Source of the DNA: Erinaceus europaeus
Taxonomy: Eukaryota; Chordata; Mammalia; Eulipotyphla; Erinaceidae
Length of the DNA stretch: 64,000 nucleotides
Assembly: GCF_950295315.1 (NCBI RefSeq)
Contig: NC_080177.1
Location: forward strand, 82,012,452 to 82,076,451
Reading direction: 5' to 3'
Shown: positions 1 to 11,962 of the stretch, in pieces
Position numbering within the stretch: the first letter of the stretch is position 1
Layout of the letters: the number at the start of each line of letters is the position of its first letter
The notes under the pieces: generated by a model
What the model saw: only the letters and a program-made list of their open reading frames with translations
The model's database searches: none
What the model was told of the DNA's origin: nothing
Made by a program: the position numbers and the translations under genes

Positions 1-458
1 TGATGACTAGAAAATAAATTCAAATCCAGAACACATCTATGTATAAGTGAGAGTGAAAGCCAGCTCAAGGGAGTTTTTCTGAGTGCTCTGATGTCTTCAG
101 GTGGCTAACAGTTTCACTGCCATCAAAATAATATCCATACTGAGACTCAGGACTGAGAGACATGCTGAACAGGTAAGTACTTAGCTGGGACACCAAGTAC
201 CAGTCTTGTGGAGGTGGATATTCTGGTATTTGAGTTCAGGAATAATTTGTCTTTTGGGCAGTCATATGATCACCCTTTTGAGAAGGTACTGAGCAGGCTA
301 ATTTCTTGCTTTATTGTTTTGGTAATCTTGGATGTTAATATTTATAGGATATAAACTTTTTTGCTTTTTTCTTTTTTAGATGGAGACAGAGAAGGAAGAG
401 GGGGAGGAGAGAAGGAGAGAGGGAGACTACAGCACCAAAGCTTCATAATTAGGTTCAG
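1..458. other. Unique sequence, no gene seen
   Basis: AT-rich non-coding sequence with a purine-rich patch near 385-425. No reading frame, RNA gene or recognised repeat can be supported here. Confidence 0.6.
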
Positions 459-690
459 GGGCTGGATGGTGGTGCACCTGGCTGAGCGTACATTATAATG
501 TGCAAGGACCAGGGTTCAAGCCCCTGGTCCCCACCTGCACGGGGAAAGCTTTGGGAATGGTAAACTGAGGGGTGGGCTTCAGGTGCCTCTTTGTATATCT
601 CCTCCTCTATCTTCCCCATCCTTCTCAAATTCTGGCTGTCTTTATCCAGTAAATGAATAAAGATAATATAAAGAATTTAAAAAATAATAA
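459..690 (+). mobile_element. tRNA-derived SINE, group 2
   Basis: The head carries an A-box-like start, a B box (gggttcaagcccc) and 'ccccacctgcac'. The copy ends in 'tatccagtaaatgaataaag' and an A-rich tail. The pol III head and A tail fix the plus orientation. Substitutions against other copies in the window suggest moderate age. Confidence 0.88.
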
Positions 691-763
691 TAATTGAGGT
701 CAAACCTGACTATCCACATGGCATGCAGCACACTACCTAAGTGAATTATTTTGCTGGCTCTTA

Positions 764-1490
764 GCTTCTTTTTTTTTTTTAATTTTTTTTTTTTTTAAGA
801 AAGGATTAATTAACAAAACCATAGGGTAGGAGGGGTACAACTCCACACAATTCCCACCGCCCAATCTCCATATCTCACCCCCTCCCCCGATAGCTTTCCC
901 ATTCTCTATCCCTCTGGGAGCATGGACCCAGGGTCATTGTGGGTTGCAGAAGGTAGAAGGTCTGGCTTCTGTAATTGCTTCCCCGCTGAACATGGGTGTT
1001 GACTGGTCGGTCCATAATCCCAGTCTGCCTCTCTCTTTCCCTAGTAGGGTGGGTCTCTGGGGAAGCTGAGCTCCAGGACATATTGGTGGGGTCTTCAATC
1101 CAGGGAAGTCTGGCCGGCATCCTGATGACACCTGGAACCTGGTGACTGAAAAGAGAGTTAACATACAAAGCCAAAAAAATTATTGAGCAATCATGGACCC
1201 AAAGCTTGGAAAAGTGGAGAGGAAGTATTAGGGAGGTACTCACTGCAAACTCTAGTGTACTTCTGCTTTCTTACTTTAGTGCCATACTCCAAACTCAGTC
1301 AATTTCTGCTTTGCGTTTCTACTTCGTCTTCTTTATTTTTTTACATGCATAACATTCCCCAGATTCCCATTTAACAAAACAACCCCCACTATTTCATTCA
1401 TCATTTTTCATGGACCTGTATTCTCCCCACCCACCCACCCACCCACCCTAGAGTCTTTTCCTTTGGTGTAATACTCCAATTCCATTTCTT
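764..1490 (-). mobile_element. L1 3' end (3'UTR), 5'-truncated
   Basis: A T-rich run at about 770-796 is the poly(A) tail of a minus-strand L1. The next ~500 bp (aaaggattaat, then 'tggacccagggtcattg' and 'ctttccctagtagggtgggt') match the 3'UTR of the L1 at 52.67 kb almost base for base, and related copies lie at 11.74 and 47.35 kb. The distal part holds a (CCCA)n tract at 1427-1450 and 'tttcctttggtgtaatactcc', also found near 42.25 kb. No ORF2 sequence remains. Apparent reading frames here are repeat artefacts. Confidence 0.85.
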
Positions 1491-1495
1491 AGCTT

Positions 1496-1655
1496 CTTTT
1501 AAAGATAGAGCCAAGCAGAGAGACCTTGAAAGAGACTGTTACAACAAATAGTCCTTTCATACAATGGAGACCGGACTCGAACTTGGGTTATGCACGTGAC
1601 AAAGCATAGTCACGTACATAACCCAGTCAGTATAAAGATATTACTAATAGTTCTG
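1496..1655 (-). mobile_element. Degenerate SINE
   Basis: A purine-rich body and 'ggactcgaacttgggtta' resemble a diverged minus-strand SINE B-box region. Boundaries are approximate. Confidence 0.5.
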
Positions 1656-1850
1656 CAATCAATTTTCATGTCTGAGGCTCCATGGTCCTAGATTCAATCC
1701 CCAGTCCCACTGTAAACCAGAACTAAACAGTGCTCTGGTGAAAGAAAGAAAAAAAGAAAGATAAAGAGGAAAAGAGAAAGGAAGGGAGGGAGGGAGAGAG
1801 GAAGGAAGGAAGGAAGGAAGGAAGGAAAGAAGGAAGGAAGGAAGGAAATA
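1656..1850 (+). mobile_element. Group 3 SINE with purine-rich tail
   Basis: 'tctgaggctcc...gattcaatccccagt' and 'aacagtgctctggtgaaag' are group 3 landmarks. The tail has expanded into a (GGAA)n/(GAAA)n microsatellite at about 1740-1850, whose T-rich complement gives a spurious serine/phenylalanine reading frame. Confidence 0.7.
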
Positions 1851-2101
1851 TATAGAGAGAGATAATTCTCAACTTGGGTCTTTTGTAAGTGTTCCAGCTA
1901 CACATATTTCCCACAGACCTCCTTCTCATTAGTTCTGCAGATCTGATTATCTTCATTAAACATCATAAATAATAACTTTACTTATTAGTTACTCAGTTAT
2001 TAGTCTACTTTGTTACTGCTATTGTCATTGCTGTTCCTATTGGTCAACCTTAACCCCAACCCTCATCCTAACCATTTCTCTGCTTTTTTTTAAATTTATA
2101 A

Positions 2102-2887
<786 letters not shown>

Positions 2888-2939
2888 CTACTGGGACCCT
2901 AGGATATGATAGGAGGCACCCCACACACATACTAAATCC

Positions 2940-2945
2940 AATAAA
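2940..2945 (+). promoter_or_regulatory. Polyadenylation signal AATAAA inherited by the retrocopy
   Basis: AATAAA lies about 53 bases past the PSMB6 stop and 15-20 bases before the A-rich tail, as expected for the 3' end of the parent mRNA copied into DNA. Confidence 0.85.
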
Positions 2946-2992
2946 CACTTTGTTAAAGAGAAAAAAAAAAGAAAAAAAGAAAGGTACATTTC

Positions 2993-3486
2993 TCTGCTTT
3001 TAAGCACACAAGACTTACTGCAGGGTATTCTGTCCACCTCATAAGATGATAGTAATATTCTCCTGACCTGTGCAAGCATGTCCCACTGACTGTTCCATAG
3101 TCCCTGACCCAATATTGCTACCATTTATCAGCAAGTCAGGGAATTCTATCCGAGACCACAGAATTGAAGTAAAGAAGAGAAAGGAACATGCAGAATTAAG
3201 GGACATAATTTTTAAAAGAAACAAAAGCTAAGTGAAAGTAGCAGTGCTCATGTAGAAGCTGTCAGACTCGTGTTTTTGACCCTGGGGTAAGAGGGTTCTG
3301 TACTGTGGCAGATGACCAGAATGGAGGTGCCTTCAGACAGGTAAGCAGACCATTGTCCCGGCATCTTGGAGATTGTTATTTACCCAAATAACCATCATGC
3401 AGTGGAGGAAAGTAGCAGCATTTTCAGACAGTTGTGAATTTCGATGATGAAAATCTGGGTTACATTTCTAGTTTCTGAAAGTCATT
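2993..3486. other. Unique sequence, no gene seen
   Basis: Non-coding sequence right of the retrocopy. It continues the pre-insertion site, and no element was recognised. Confidence 0.5.
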
Positions 3487-3811
3487 TATTTTTTTTTTTA
3501 ATTTTTAAAATATTTTATGATTTTTTAACATTTATTTATTTCCTTTTTGTTGCCCTTGTTGTTTTTATTGTGGTAGTTAATATCATTGTTGTTATTGATG
3601 CCGTCATTGTTGGACAGGACAGAGAGAAACGGAGAGAGGAGGGGAAGACAGAGAGGGGGGAGAGAAAGACAGACACCTGCAGACCCGCTTCACCGCCTGG
3701 GAAGCGACTCCCCTGCAGGTGGGGAGCCGGGGGTTCGAACCGGGATCCTTATGCTGGTCCTTGCGCTTTGCTCCACCTGCGCTTAACCCGCTGCGCCACC
3801 ACCGACTCCCT
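3487..3811 (-). mobile_element. SINE, group 1
   Basis: The T-rich tail starts at 3487, followed by 'gttgcccttgttg' and the purine body. The head 'gagccgggggttcgaaccgg' and 'ttaacccgctgcgccacc' is on the high side. The pol III boxes read on the minus strand and are close to consensus. Confidence 0.93.
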
Positions 3812-4631
3812 CTGAGGGTTATTTCTATAATGGTAGAATGATGGCCTCTACAAGCCATTCCTCTGTAAACTAATGAGAACTGGAGTCTTTTCTTTTTTTA
3901 TTTACTTGCCCTTCTTCCTCATTCATCTTTTTTTTTTTTTTTTTTTTGTATTACCATTCCAGGCAATATTTGAATATCTGAAGAGAAAGCACTCCAGGGC
4001 CAAAATGGCCTCTGCTGCCTTAGTATTCCCCTCTGCTCTCAGGGGCCAACCTAGGATGTGTGTATCACAAGGTAGGGGCCTTACCTCCTGGTAAGGTTAA
4101 GCAAAACCTCCAGACCAGGAGAAACTTTAAAAATCAACCTTTTCAGGACTTCCAAAGACCTGCAACAACTTAATGTGTGTCTATCTAAGAAAAACACCGA
4201 ATGGATCTCCGAAACAGTAACGAGCTATAGGAGCTAGTAAAACCATTCCGAGCTATAGGAGCTAGTAAAACCATTCCCAGTCAGGGAGCAACAACAATGT
4301 ATCACTAATAGACATCTTCTACAAGGGAGTCTTTAGACCATCATGAAAAGGAAACTAGATATTGACTGGAATCCGCACAAGAAAATACAAGTGGGTCAGT
4401 CAAGAGAGATAACTACATAAGTAAATGAGAGTACAAATCTATAGTTACATCACTGCCCCCTACAAGCTTATTTTTAAATATAGTTGTGTAATATTTCTAA
4501 ACCTTTGTTGGCATACCTATGGTCCATAAAGATAGTACTGGTGTGAAGATGATATACAGAGAAGAAAGGGTCAGCTGTCCTGGACAGATGTTTTTATATG
4601 CCATTAAAATTAATTCAAAATTCATCCCATA
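3812..4631. other. Unique sequence with poly-T tract
   Basis: Non-coding. A T-run at about 3929-3948 precedes 'tattaccattccaggcaat'. Apart from the short tandem duplication listed separately, nothing was recognised. Confidence 0.5.
4221..4276. repeat. Perfect 28-bp tandem duplication
   Basis: Two head-to-tail identical 28-bp copies (4221-4248 and 4249-4276), each starting cgagctatagg. Identity indicates a recent local slippage or duplication event. Confidence 0.9.
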
Positions 4632-4828
4632 CTTTTTAAAAAATATGTTTATTTATTTACTTTGAAAAGAGGCACAGAAAAACTGAAGAGGGAATAGAGA
4701 GGCAGAGGAAAATAGAGACCTCTGCGGCACCATTTTTGTCACCTGGGAAATCTTCCCTGCAGGTGAGGACTGGGGGCTTGAACTTAGATCCATGCACACT
4801 GAATCCTGTGAACCCAGGCTGCCCCCCT
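4632..4828 (-). mobile_element. Old SINE, group 2-like
   Basis: The T/A-rich tail 'tatgtttatttatttac' is followed by a purine body, 'ccctgcaggtgagg' and 'gggggcttgaactta'. Many substitutions mark it as an older copy. Confidence 0.8.
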
Positions 4829-4894
4829 TTATGTATACCGCTTTACATTAAGATGTAAATTACAATTGCCAAGGTAGCTTTTGCCAAAATAATT

Positions 4895-4897
<3 letters not shown>

Positions 4898-4935
<38 letters not shown>
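4898..4935. repeat. (TA)n microsatellite
   Basis: Near-perfect TA dinucleotide run of about 38 bp, likely length-polymorphic. Confidence 0.95.
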
Positions 4936-5703
4936 CGACATCAGTAAAATATAAAAACTAGACAATGCTTCAAATGAGTAAAATTTACTTTAAAAATATA
5001 CCATGGCTTGTCTCACTCAACATGATAGTTTCAAAGTAGTCACGGATTAAAAAAAAAAAAAGGAAGTGAAGATAGGACTGTGGTGGTGAATAAAAATGGA
5101 TGAGATATAGCTAGATATAGCTAGACAGACAGAAAGGTATAGCTATCTAGTCCACCCATATGTGTGACCTGGAGAGAACTATTGCAATTCCTGCTGAGGG
5201 GAGATAGGAAAACAGAATTCTGGTGGTGGGGATGGTTGGAAATTAAATTAAAATTATCTTTGAATTTTGTAAATCCATATTGCATCATAAAATACATAAA
5301 TACATCCATACCATACGTACCAGAAGAACGCTCACCCAGTGGAGTGCACACCTGGCCATGTGTGAAGGCCGAGTTGGAGCTCCCAGTCACCTCATGGCGG
5401 CACCTGCAGAAAGGAATCTTCATAAACCCTGGGGTGCTGTGCTGTCTCTCCCTCTCTCTGGCTCTCACTCTTTATATTAGCAGTGTTCTGAAATCACGTC
5501 ACCGTGGCATTTACTTTACTCGTTTGTACACACATACATTACTTAATTTTACATGTGATAAGCCTTGTTTGGTCTCCTGTTGAGATCTGGAGTATAAGGT
5601 GGAGAATTTGAAGATAGGCTTTCCTCCTGTGGTAGAATCTGTGCTTATCAGCATCGTAACTGGTTTTTATATATGTTATGGATCCCATTTAAAACACATG
5701 CAG
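4936..5703. other. Unique sequence, no gene seen
   Basis: AT-rich non-coding sequence. Short tagctagata repeats occur at about 5105-5155. Reading frames through 5160-5580 lack family resemblance or coding character. Confidence 0.5.
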
Positions 5704-5945
5704 GAGCCAGTAGGCAGCTCACCTAGCCAAGCAAACACCTTACCATCCCTGAGTCCTCAGTCCACCCTCCCCAGCCACCACCTGGAAACAACTGCGCTGG
5801 GGAAGCTTCCTCATCACACAGTGGAGCCGGAATGTCTTGTGGACCAGTGCTGCGTTACCTCTTCTTTGTTCGTTCTTTCTTACTCCCTTTCTTTCTTTTT
5901 TCTTTGCTTTTCTTTTCTTTTTTTTTTTTTTTTTTATTTTTTTTT
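5704..5945 (+). mobile_element. Possible degenerate SINE with T-rich flank
   Basis: 'ggagccagtaggcagctcacctag' and 'caaacaccttacc' resemble a SINE head with a diverged body. A long T-rich tract follows at about 5918-5945. The assignment is weak. Confidence 0.4.
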
Positions 5946-6334
5946 GGTCTTTTTCCCTCTTTCTGGCACTCATCTTGTAGCTAAAACTATAAGTAAATAG
6001 CTAACCCTGATGGCAAAATAAATAAATAAGGATCGTGCATTCATTTCTACTAAAAATGTGAGAGGTTTTTAAAAGACTTGCTTATCATTTCACAATTAAA
6101 CAGTAAAGTAAGATCTTATCCAGTCAAATATCTGGATCTCCCCACAATTTAGAGGAGTGCCTGTAATATACACAACATTTGCCATTTCTCAGATGGACTT
6201 TTATTCATCTGAAGAGTTTAAAGACTTCCTTAACTGAAAGGTGTTTTTTTTTTTTTTTCCACTGAGATTGTTGCTGGAGCTCATTGTACTATCACTAAAA
6301 ATTCACCACTCACCTCACCACTCTTGGCAGCCAT
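5946..6334. other. Unique sequence, no gene seen
   Basis: AT-rich non-coding sequence with a T-run at about 6244-6258. No element recognised. Confidence 0.5.
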
Positions 6335-6537
6335 TTTTTTCATTTTTAATTTTCTTTCAACTTTCTTTGACAAGAGAGAGAACAATTGAAATGGGGGGGG
6401 GGGGCACCTACAGACCTGCTTCACCACTTGTTAAGCATCCTCCCCCACCCCTGCCGGTGGACAGCTGGGGGCTCAAACCTGTAACTTTATGCATGGTTAT
6501 ATGTGCACTTAACTGAGTGCACCACCACCTGCCCCCA
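6335..6537 (-). mobile_element. SINE, group 2-like, diverged
   Basis: Body 'gacaagagagagaacaattg', an unusual G-run at 6393-6403, 'cacctacagacctgcttcacc' and a head 'gggggctcaaacctg...gcaccaccacctgccccc'. Minus-strand copy. Confidence 0.85.
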
Positions 6538-8032
6538 ACCAAAAGGACTTATAAAGTACATTAACTTATTTTAAATTATATAAAGCCTTGCTTATGAAGT
6601 GGCCCATCCAAATGCTTTTGGACTGTAGGTGATGCAAATTTGCTTGGTGTAGTTATTATCTCAGAATCCCCTTCACATGGGAATTTATTTGTGTGATGTT
6701 TGTTTTCACTAAGAAGGAGAAAATGAAAAAGCTATTTCAGAACCTGATTTGATTGCTTTAAAAATAAACAAACAAAAACCGCTTCTTTTTTGTGTGTGCA
6801 GCTTTGAGCTAATTGCTCTTCCTTTCAAATCTCTGAGTTCCCCCCACACACACTTTATCTATTTTTAAGGTATTTTTAGTGGCTTATAAGAAGAAAAAAA
6901 AACATTTTTTCCCAAAGGGAAGGTTTTCTTCTCTATTTTTTCTTGCTGAGACTCTCCGAAGTCTCATTTTAATCTTGGCATGCTGAGGAATTAATAATGC
7001 ATATGACTGATGGCTTTGTAATATTTCTCAACTTTTAAGAGGCTGAGCCTAATGATCTGATCGTAGAAATGCTAAATTTTTATTTCAATTCTTCCTCTGA
7101 GAAAAACTATGTTATCTCCAGAGAGGCACGATATAACCTTGTGTGCTTGTCATCAGTGTCTAATCTATATAATGCAAGGAGAAGAAAGTCCATTTCTGAG
7201 GAAAACATTTTGAGTTAAAAAAATGTTAAGAATAAAAAAAAAATAAAAAGCATGAATTTACATGTTAAGTTTTAATGATCTGAAAGTATACAATAGGTAT
7301 GTTTATATCCTTGATAATTTCTGGCTAACTTTAACATCAAAAGTTATCCTTGAAATACTTACACTTTTTTTTTATTTATTGTGTGCAATTTCCACACACA
7401 AAACTGTTATAATTTGCTGTGCATAAGGCCTAAGGGTGGGACCCAGGCCCCACTGCACTGGGGGAGACTTTGCTTAAGTGCTGTGCAGTTTTCCTTTTTA
7501 GAGTCTGTCTCTATGTGAAATAGTTGGTCTAGATGGATGACTGACTAAGTTCTAACTGATACTGAGTGAGCACTGACTATGCACCCAGCAGTATTTTAGG
7601 TGCCTGGCACATGTCACTTTACTTAATACTTATAACAGCTTATTAAATGGATCATTTTTTACTGCCTCCTATAGCAATGTAAAAATTAATAGCATAATGC
7701 AATCAGTGTGTACAGACTTTCTGTTATAAGATGAATAAATTCTGGAGACCTAGTGTAGAGCCTGATGACTGTAATAAACAGAGCTGTGTTATGTCCATGA
7801 CGGTTACTAGGAGACCAGACCTTATATATTCTCACCATACACAAACCAGATGCAAACTATGTGAAGCGACTATTTTGCACTTTGTTGTAGAAATCGTTTT
7901 GCAATATATGCAAATAATTTATTTTTTGGCCTCCAGGCTTCAATATATGCAAATCATCTTGATATATATACTTTAAACTAACTAGTGGTATATGCCAATT
8001 ATTTTTTACTGTCTTAATTTTTTAAATATTTT
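6538..8032. other. Unique AT-rich sequence
   Basis: About 1.5 kb without gene or clear repeat. A possible old SINE lies near 7365-7500. The (atatgcaaat)-type pair at 7902-7952 is a short direct repeat. No coding support. Confidence 0.5.
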
Positions 8033-8212
8033 GGGGCCAGCACAATAGCTCACATAGTGCACCATTTTGCTATGTTTCCTAGGTTTAAGCTCTGCTCCCA
8101 ACACGTTGGAAGACATTTCTGTGCTTTGCTAATTCTCTCTCTCTCTCTCTCTCTTCCTCCCTCCCTCCCTTCTCTTTCTCTTTATGCCTCAATCTTAAAA
8201 AAATAAATAGAT
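8033..8212 (+). mobile_element. Diverged SINE with CT-rich body
   Basis: 'ggggccagcacaatagctcac', 'ctaggtttaagctctgctcc' and a (TC)n body at 8131-8180 followed by 'aaaaaaataaatagata'. Head-to-tail order gives plus orientation. Confidence 0.75.
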
Positions 8213-8224
8213 ACATAACTAAAA

Positions 8225-8372
8225 TTAAAATTAAACAGTGTGAAGGGGTAGGGAGAATTCACAGCCATAAAGCACTGGACTTGCATGTGAGAGGTCCCAG
8301 GTTTAATCTCTAATACCGCCACAAACCATAGGTGAGCAGTGCTGTAGCTAAAAAAGGAAAAGGAGGGGGGGG
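8225..8372 (+). mobile_element. Group 3-like SINE
   Basis: 'gcactggacttgcatgtgagag', 'cccaggtttaatctctaatacc' and 'gagcagtgctgtagctaaaaaa' follow the group 3 plan with a short A-rich end. It sits directly before another plus-strand SINE. Confidence 0.65.
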
Positions 8373-8374
8373 GG

Positions 8375-8715
8375 AGTAGGTGCGAGCAGTAGCACACTGG
8401 GTTAAGCGCACATAGTGGGAAGCGCAATGTCCTGAGCAATGATCTGGGTTCAAATCCCCGGCTCCCCACCTGCAGGGGGGTTGCCTCAAGGATGGTGAAG
8501 CAGGTCTGCAGGTGTCTGTCTTTCTCTCTCCATTTCTGTCTTCTCCTCCTCTCTTGATTTCTCTCCGTCCTATCCAACAACAACAGCAATAACAACAACA
8601 CAATAACAACAACAACAACAAAATGGAAAAAATGGACTCCAGGAGCAGTGAATTCCTAATGCAGGCACTGAACCCCAGCAATAACACTGGAGGCAAAACA
8701 AACAAACAAAAAATA
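8375..8715 (+). mobile_element. SINE, group 1, long form
   Basis: Head 'gcacactgggttaagcgcac', B-box region 'gttcaaatccccggctcccc', CT-rich body, (caa)n segment, then the extension 'aatggactccaggagcag...ataacactggaggcaaaac' before the A-rich tail. Confidence 0.92.
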
Positions 8716-9119
8716 AATTGAATCAAAACAATTTGATGAGTCTTAAACCTAGGTAGTTTTTTTTTAATGTATACAGACTATTCCAACTAGAACATGCCAG
8801 CTTTAGTTTTTAGGCAGGGTAAATTTTATTCCATCTCCTGTAAGGGAGACTACCCCAAATGCTGGTTCTCAGTCAAATCTTAGACATCCTCTAAGTTACT
8901 CCATGTTACTCATGGAGAAACTTGTGCTCAGAGACAGTATGCAGCCTGGCCTGAGCAATGAAAGCAGCCAGCAGGTGAGTTGGCATGGTCTCAACATCCT
9001 CTTTTGCCAGCTTGCATCCTGGTCACTGCACTATTTAAACAAACTTCCTTACCCAAGTCAGATCTGAAATAATAACCGTAGGTAAAACCAGTCCAATTTT
9101 TGAAACATGCTGAACATTT
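8716..9119. other. Unique sequence, no gene seen
   Basis: Non-coding, with no repeat or gene recognised. Confidence 0.5.
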
Positions 9120-9410
9120 TTGTTTCAGTTATGAAACTTCAGGGAATGAACCTAGGGCTTCACCCATGCCACTGCCAAATGGCCTCCCTGGTCCACGTTT
9201 TCGTTCATTCTTTCTTTGACAGAGAGCGGGAGAAAAAGAATAAACAGACATAGCAAGCGGAGAGACATGAACACACTTCTCAGCCATCCATGGAGTTCTC
9301 CTGGTGCTACCCATGTTACTCCCATATGGGGCTGGAATTAAACACACAGACAGGGTCTCTCACACAGCAAGACTTGTGCTCTACCATGTGAGTCATCCTC
9401 TGGTCCCCGG
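9120..9410 (-). mobile_element. Probable diverged SINE-like element
   Basis: A purine-rich body ('gacagagagcgggagaaaaag') followed by 'gggctggaattaaacacac', 'cttgtgctctaccatgtgag' and 'ctctggtccc' follows the general layout of a reversed SINE but does not match the three main groups. Confidence 0.5.
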
Positions 9411-9512
9411 TCTAACATGTGACTGATTGGCAGGCAAAATTGTCTGGGGGACATTATTATAACACTGAGTTAATATATGGTTAATAAAATAGGTATTTGT
9501 ATCTATCTTTTC

Positions 9513-9562
9513 ACACACACACACACAGACACACACACACACAGACACAGACACACACACAC
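9513..9562. repeat. (CA)n microsatellite, interrupted
   Basis: CA dinucleotide run with three CAGA interruptions, about 50 bp. Confidence 0.95.
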
Positions 9563-9807
9563 AATCTGTCCTTTGAAGGTAGTGATCTACAGATAAGCTT
9601 GAATGACCTATTTGGTTATATTCCTAAAGTCAGTACAAATATTTCATGATTAATATTAAGAATTTTTATTACTAAACTTATCTTCACTGTTTTTCTTATG
9701 TTTAGTTATTTACGTATCTTCTGTATGTAATTCTCAAAATAATGAAGTTTTAATTGCATGGTTAACCATGAAATAGTTACTGCTTGTCAGAGTGACATGC
9801 ACTGACG

Positions 9808-10112
9808 TTTTATTTACTTATTTATTTGTGCATGTGTATCGAGGTTAATGCTGGGGCTAGGTGTCTCCATGACGAACCCATTGCTCTGTGCAGCCATTTT
9901 GTCCTTTTGGTGATTTTTTTTTAATTTGATGGGTCAGAGAGAGAGATTGAGAGAAGAGAGGGAGATAGAGAGGAACAGAGACAGAGAGATGCCAACAGGA
10001 CTTGCTTCACTGCATGTGGAGCTTTCTCCTACAAGTGGAAAGGGGTTAGAGTCTGGGTCTTTGCACATGGTACCCTGTGCACACAGCCAGCTGTGCCTCT
10101 GCCCACCCTCCC
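9808..10112 (-). mobile_element. SINE, long form, old
   Basis: Includes the extension module ('gaggttaatgctggggctagg'), a purine body and a weakly kept head ending 'cagctgtgcctctgcccacc'. Divergence is high. Confidence 0.78.
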
Positions 10113-10202
10113 TCCACCCTCATACTTGATTCTGTGTACTTCAAGTTGCTTTCATATATCTTGTCTTCCTAAATGTTCAGCTACATAAGCAGGTTTTATA
10201 TA

Positions 10203-10312
10203 TACCACAACACTGCTCAGCTCTGGCTTATGGTGGTGCAGTGGACTGAACCTGAGACTTTGGAGTATCAGGCATGAGAATCTGTTTACATAACCATGAT
10301 GCTATCTACCCT
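10203..10312 (-). mobile_element. Group 3 SINE
   Basis: Read in reverse: 'actgctcagctctggcttatgg', 'gactgaacctgagacttt', 'aggcatgagaatctg' and 'cataaccatgatgctatc'. All are group 3 landmarks. Confidence 0.8.
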
Positions 10313-10499
10313 TACCTCTAAGCACTGATTTCTGATAAATAACTGGATTACTTAAAGTGAGTAATAAGTCCTTTGTAGTTCAGTTTCTTAATCTATAGAA
10401 CAGAACCAGAAATATATTTTTTTCTTACTTCAAGAGATTTATATTAATGCCAGAAAAGGAGGAAAATATCTGTATACTGACATAGTCTTTTTGTTTATT

Positions 10500-10822
10500 T
10501 CTTTTTAATACACCCCCATTTATTTATTTTTTGCTACAGGGTTATCACTGAGGCTCAGTGCCTGTACTATGATTCTACTGCATCTGGAGGCCATTTTTCC
10601 AATTTTTATTGGATATAATAGACAGAAACTCAGAGGGGAGATGGAGATATGGAGGGAAAGAGACAGAGAGACATCTGCAGACTTGATTCACTGTTTGTGT
10701 AGCCTCCCCCCTACAGGTGGGAAACCAGGGGCTCCAACCTGGATCCTTGCAAGGGTCCTACTATGTCCTAATAGTGCTTCCTACTATGTGCACTTAACCA
10801 GGTGCGCCACCACCCGGCCCCC
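10500..10822 (-). mobile_element. SINE, long form
   Basis: Extension 'acagggttatcactgaggctc', purine body, 'cccctacaggtggg' and head 'gtgcgccaccacccggccccc'. Minus orientation. A short internal duplication (ctactatgt repeated) lies at about 10757-10790. Confidence 0.88.
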
Positions 10823-11023
10823 ACAATCTTTTCCTCTCTCAGTTTCCCATGTGTACAATATGAACCCTAAGGCATCACTAAAATTTCTTCTGTAACCAAA
10901 ATCCTCCATGTAGGATATTATTGGCTCCTCAGGACCATGTTTTCAGCCTAGTTTAGCAAGAATTAGGGTCCTTATTTATGTAGTGTAACTACTCCTCCTC
11001 CTCTCAACATTTTAACTGCAGGA

Positions 11024-11195
11024 TTTTTTTTTTAATTAGTTGAGTTACATATAATAGAGACGGTCACAGGAGAAGTAGTGAAAGTCAAACAAACCCAAGC
11101 ACCAAAGTGGGACATGGTTCACCAGGGATCAAACTGGGAAACTTCAGAGATTCAAGTCTGATGCTAAACCAGTGGGATTCTTTCCCTAGTCATGG
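11024..11195 (-). mobile_element. Old degenerate SINE
   Basis: A T-run at 11023-11032, 'aatagagacggtcacaggag', 'gggatcaaactgggaa' and 'gatgctaaaccagtgggatt' resemble a heavily mutated SINE. Confidence 0.55.
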
Positions 11196-11471
11196 ATCCC
11201 AATGTTGAGACACCCTACTTCTCAAAACTGTGTAATCTGTTCTTCTTCTTTCCTCCTCCTCTAAACCAGAATTAAGATGTTTGTTGAATCTTTTGGGTTT
11301 TGAAGGGAAATGTAACCAAACAGTGGAGCATTTCTATTGAAGGAGCAGTATTTCCAAGCTGCATAGGCATACTCAGGTAAAACCTCATAAGTATTAGTCC
11401 ACAGTGGGAATATTAATAAATATATTTCAGTGTTACAGAAAAAACTGACACCTCACTTAAATATGATAAGT

Positions 11472-11690
11472 GGGGGGCCAGGCAGTAGCACAGCTGCTTA
11501 AGCGCACACATCACAGTGAGCAAGGCCCCAGGTTCAAGCCCCTGGTCCCCACCTGCAGGGGGAAATCTTCACAAGCGGTGAAGCAGGGCTGCAGGTGTCT
11601 CTGTGTTTCTTTTCCTCTCTACCTCCTTCTCCTCACCTCTCAATTTCTCTCTCTCTCCAATAATAATAAATAAATAAATAAAAATATATA
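11472..11690 (+). mobile_element. SINE, group 2
   Basis: 'ggggggccaggcagtagcac', 'ggttcaagcccctggtcccc', 'tgaagcagggctgcaggtg' and the tail 'ccaataataataaataaata'. Close to the group 2 consensus. Confidence 0.93.
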
Positions 11691-11737
11691 ATCAAAATCT
11701 ATTAAAAGTAAACCATTATTTTTATCAGTGATTAATG

Positions 11738-11962
11738 ACTAACAAGATGGTAGAGTAAGAGGGGTACATTTCCACACAGTTCCCACCCCCGGAGTTCCAT
11801 GTCCCACCTCCTTCATTGGGAGCCTCCCTATTCTTTACCCCTCTGGGTGCAGAAGGTGGAAGGTCTGGCTTCTGTTATTGCTTCTCCACTGAGCATGGCT
11901 GTTGGCTGATGGATCCACACCCCACTCTGTTTTTAATGTTCCCTAGTGGGATAGGGCAACTA
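11738..11962 (-). mobile_element. L1 3'UTR fragment
   Basis: 'gtaagaggggtacatttccac', 'tctgggtgcagaaggtgg' and 'tccctagtgggat' align with the L1 3'UTRs at 0.8, 47.4 and 52.7 kb. There is no clear T-run at its low end and internal sections are missing, so this is an older copy. Confidence 0.8.

Noticed and set aside
875..1243. 122-codon minus frame (and its near twin at 52705-53142)
   Set aside because: Both lie in the L1 3'UTR; similarity between them reflects shared repeat origin, not a protein family.
3700..3811. tRNA gene suggested by A and B boxes
   Set aside because: The boxes belong to SINE heads; no cloverleaf with proper anticodon and acceptor stems could be supported in any copy.
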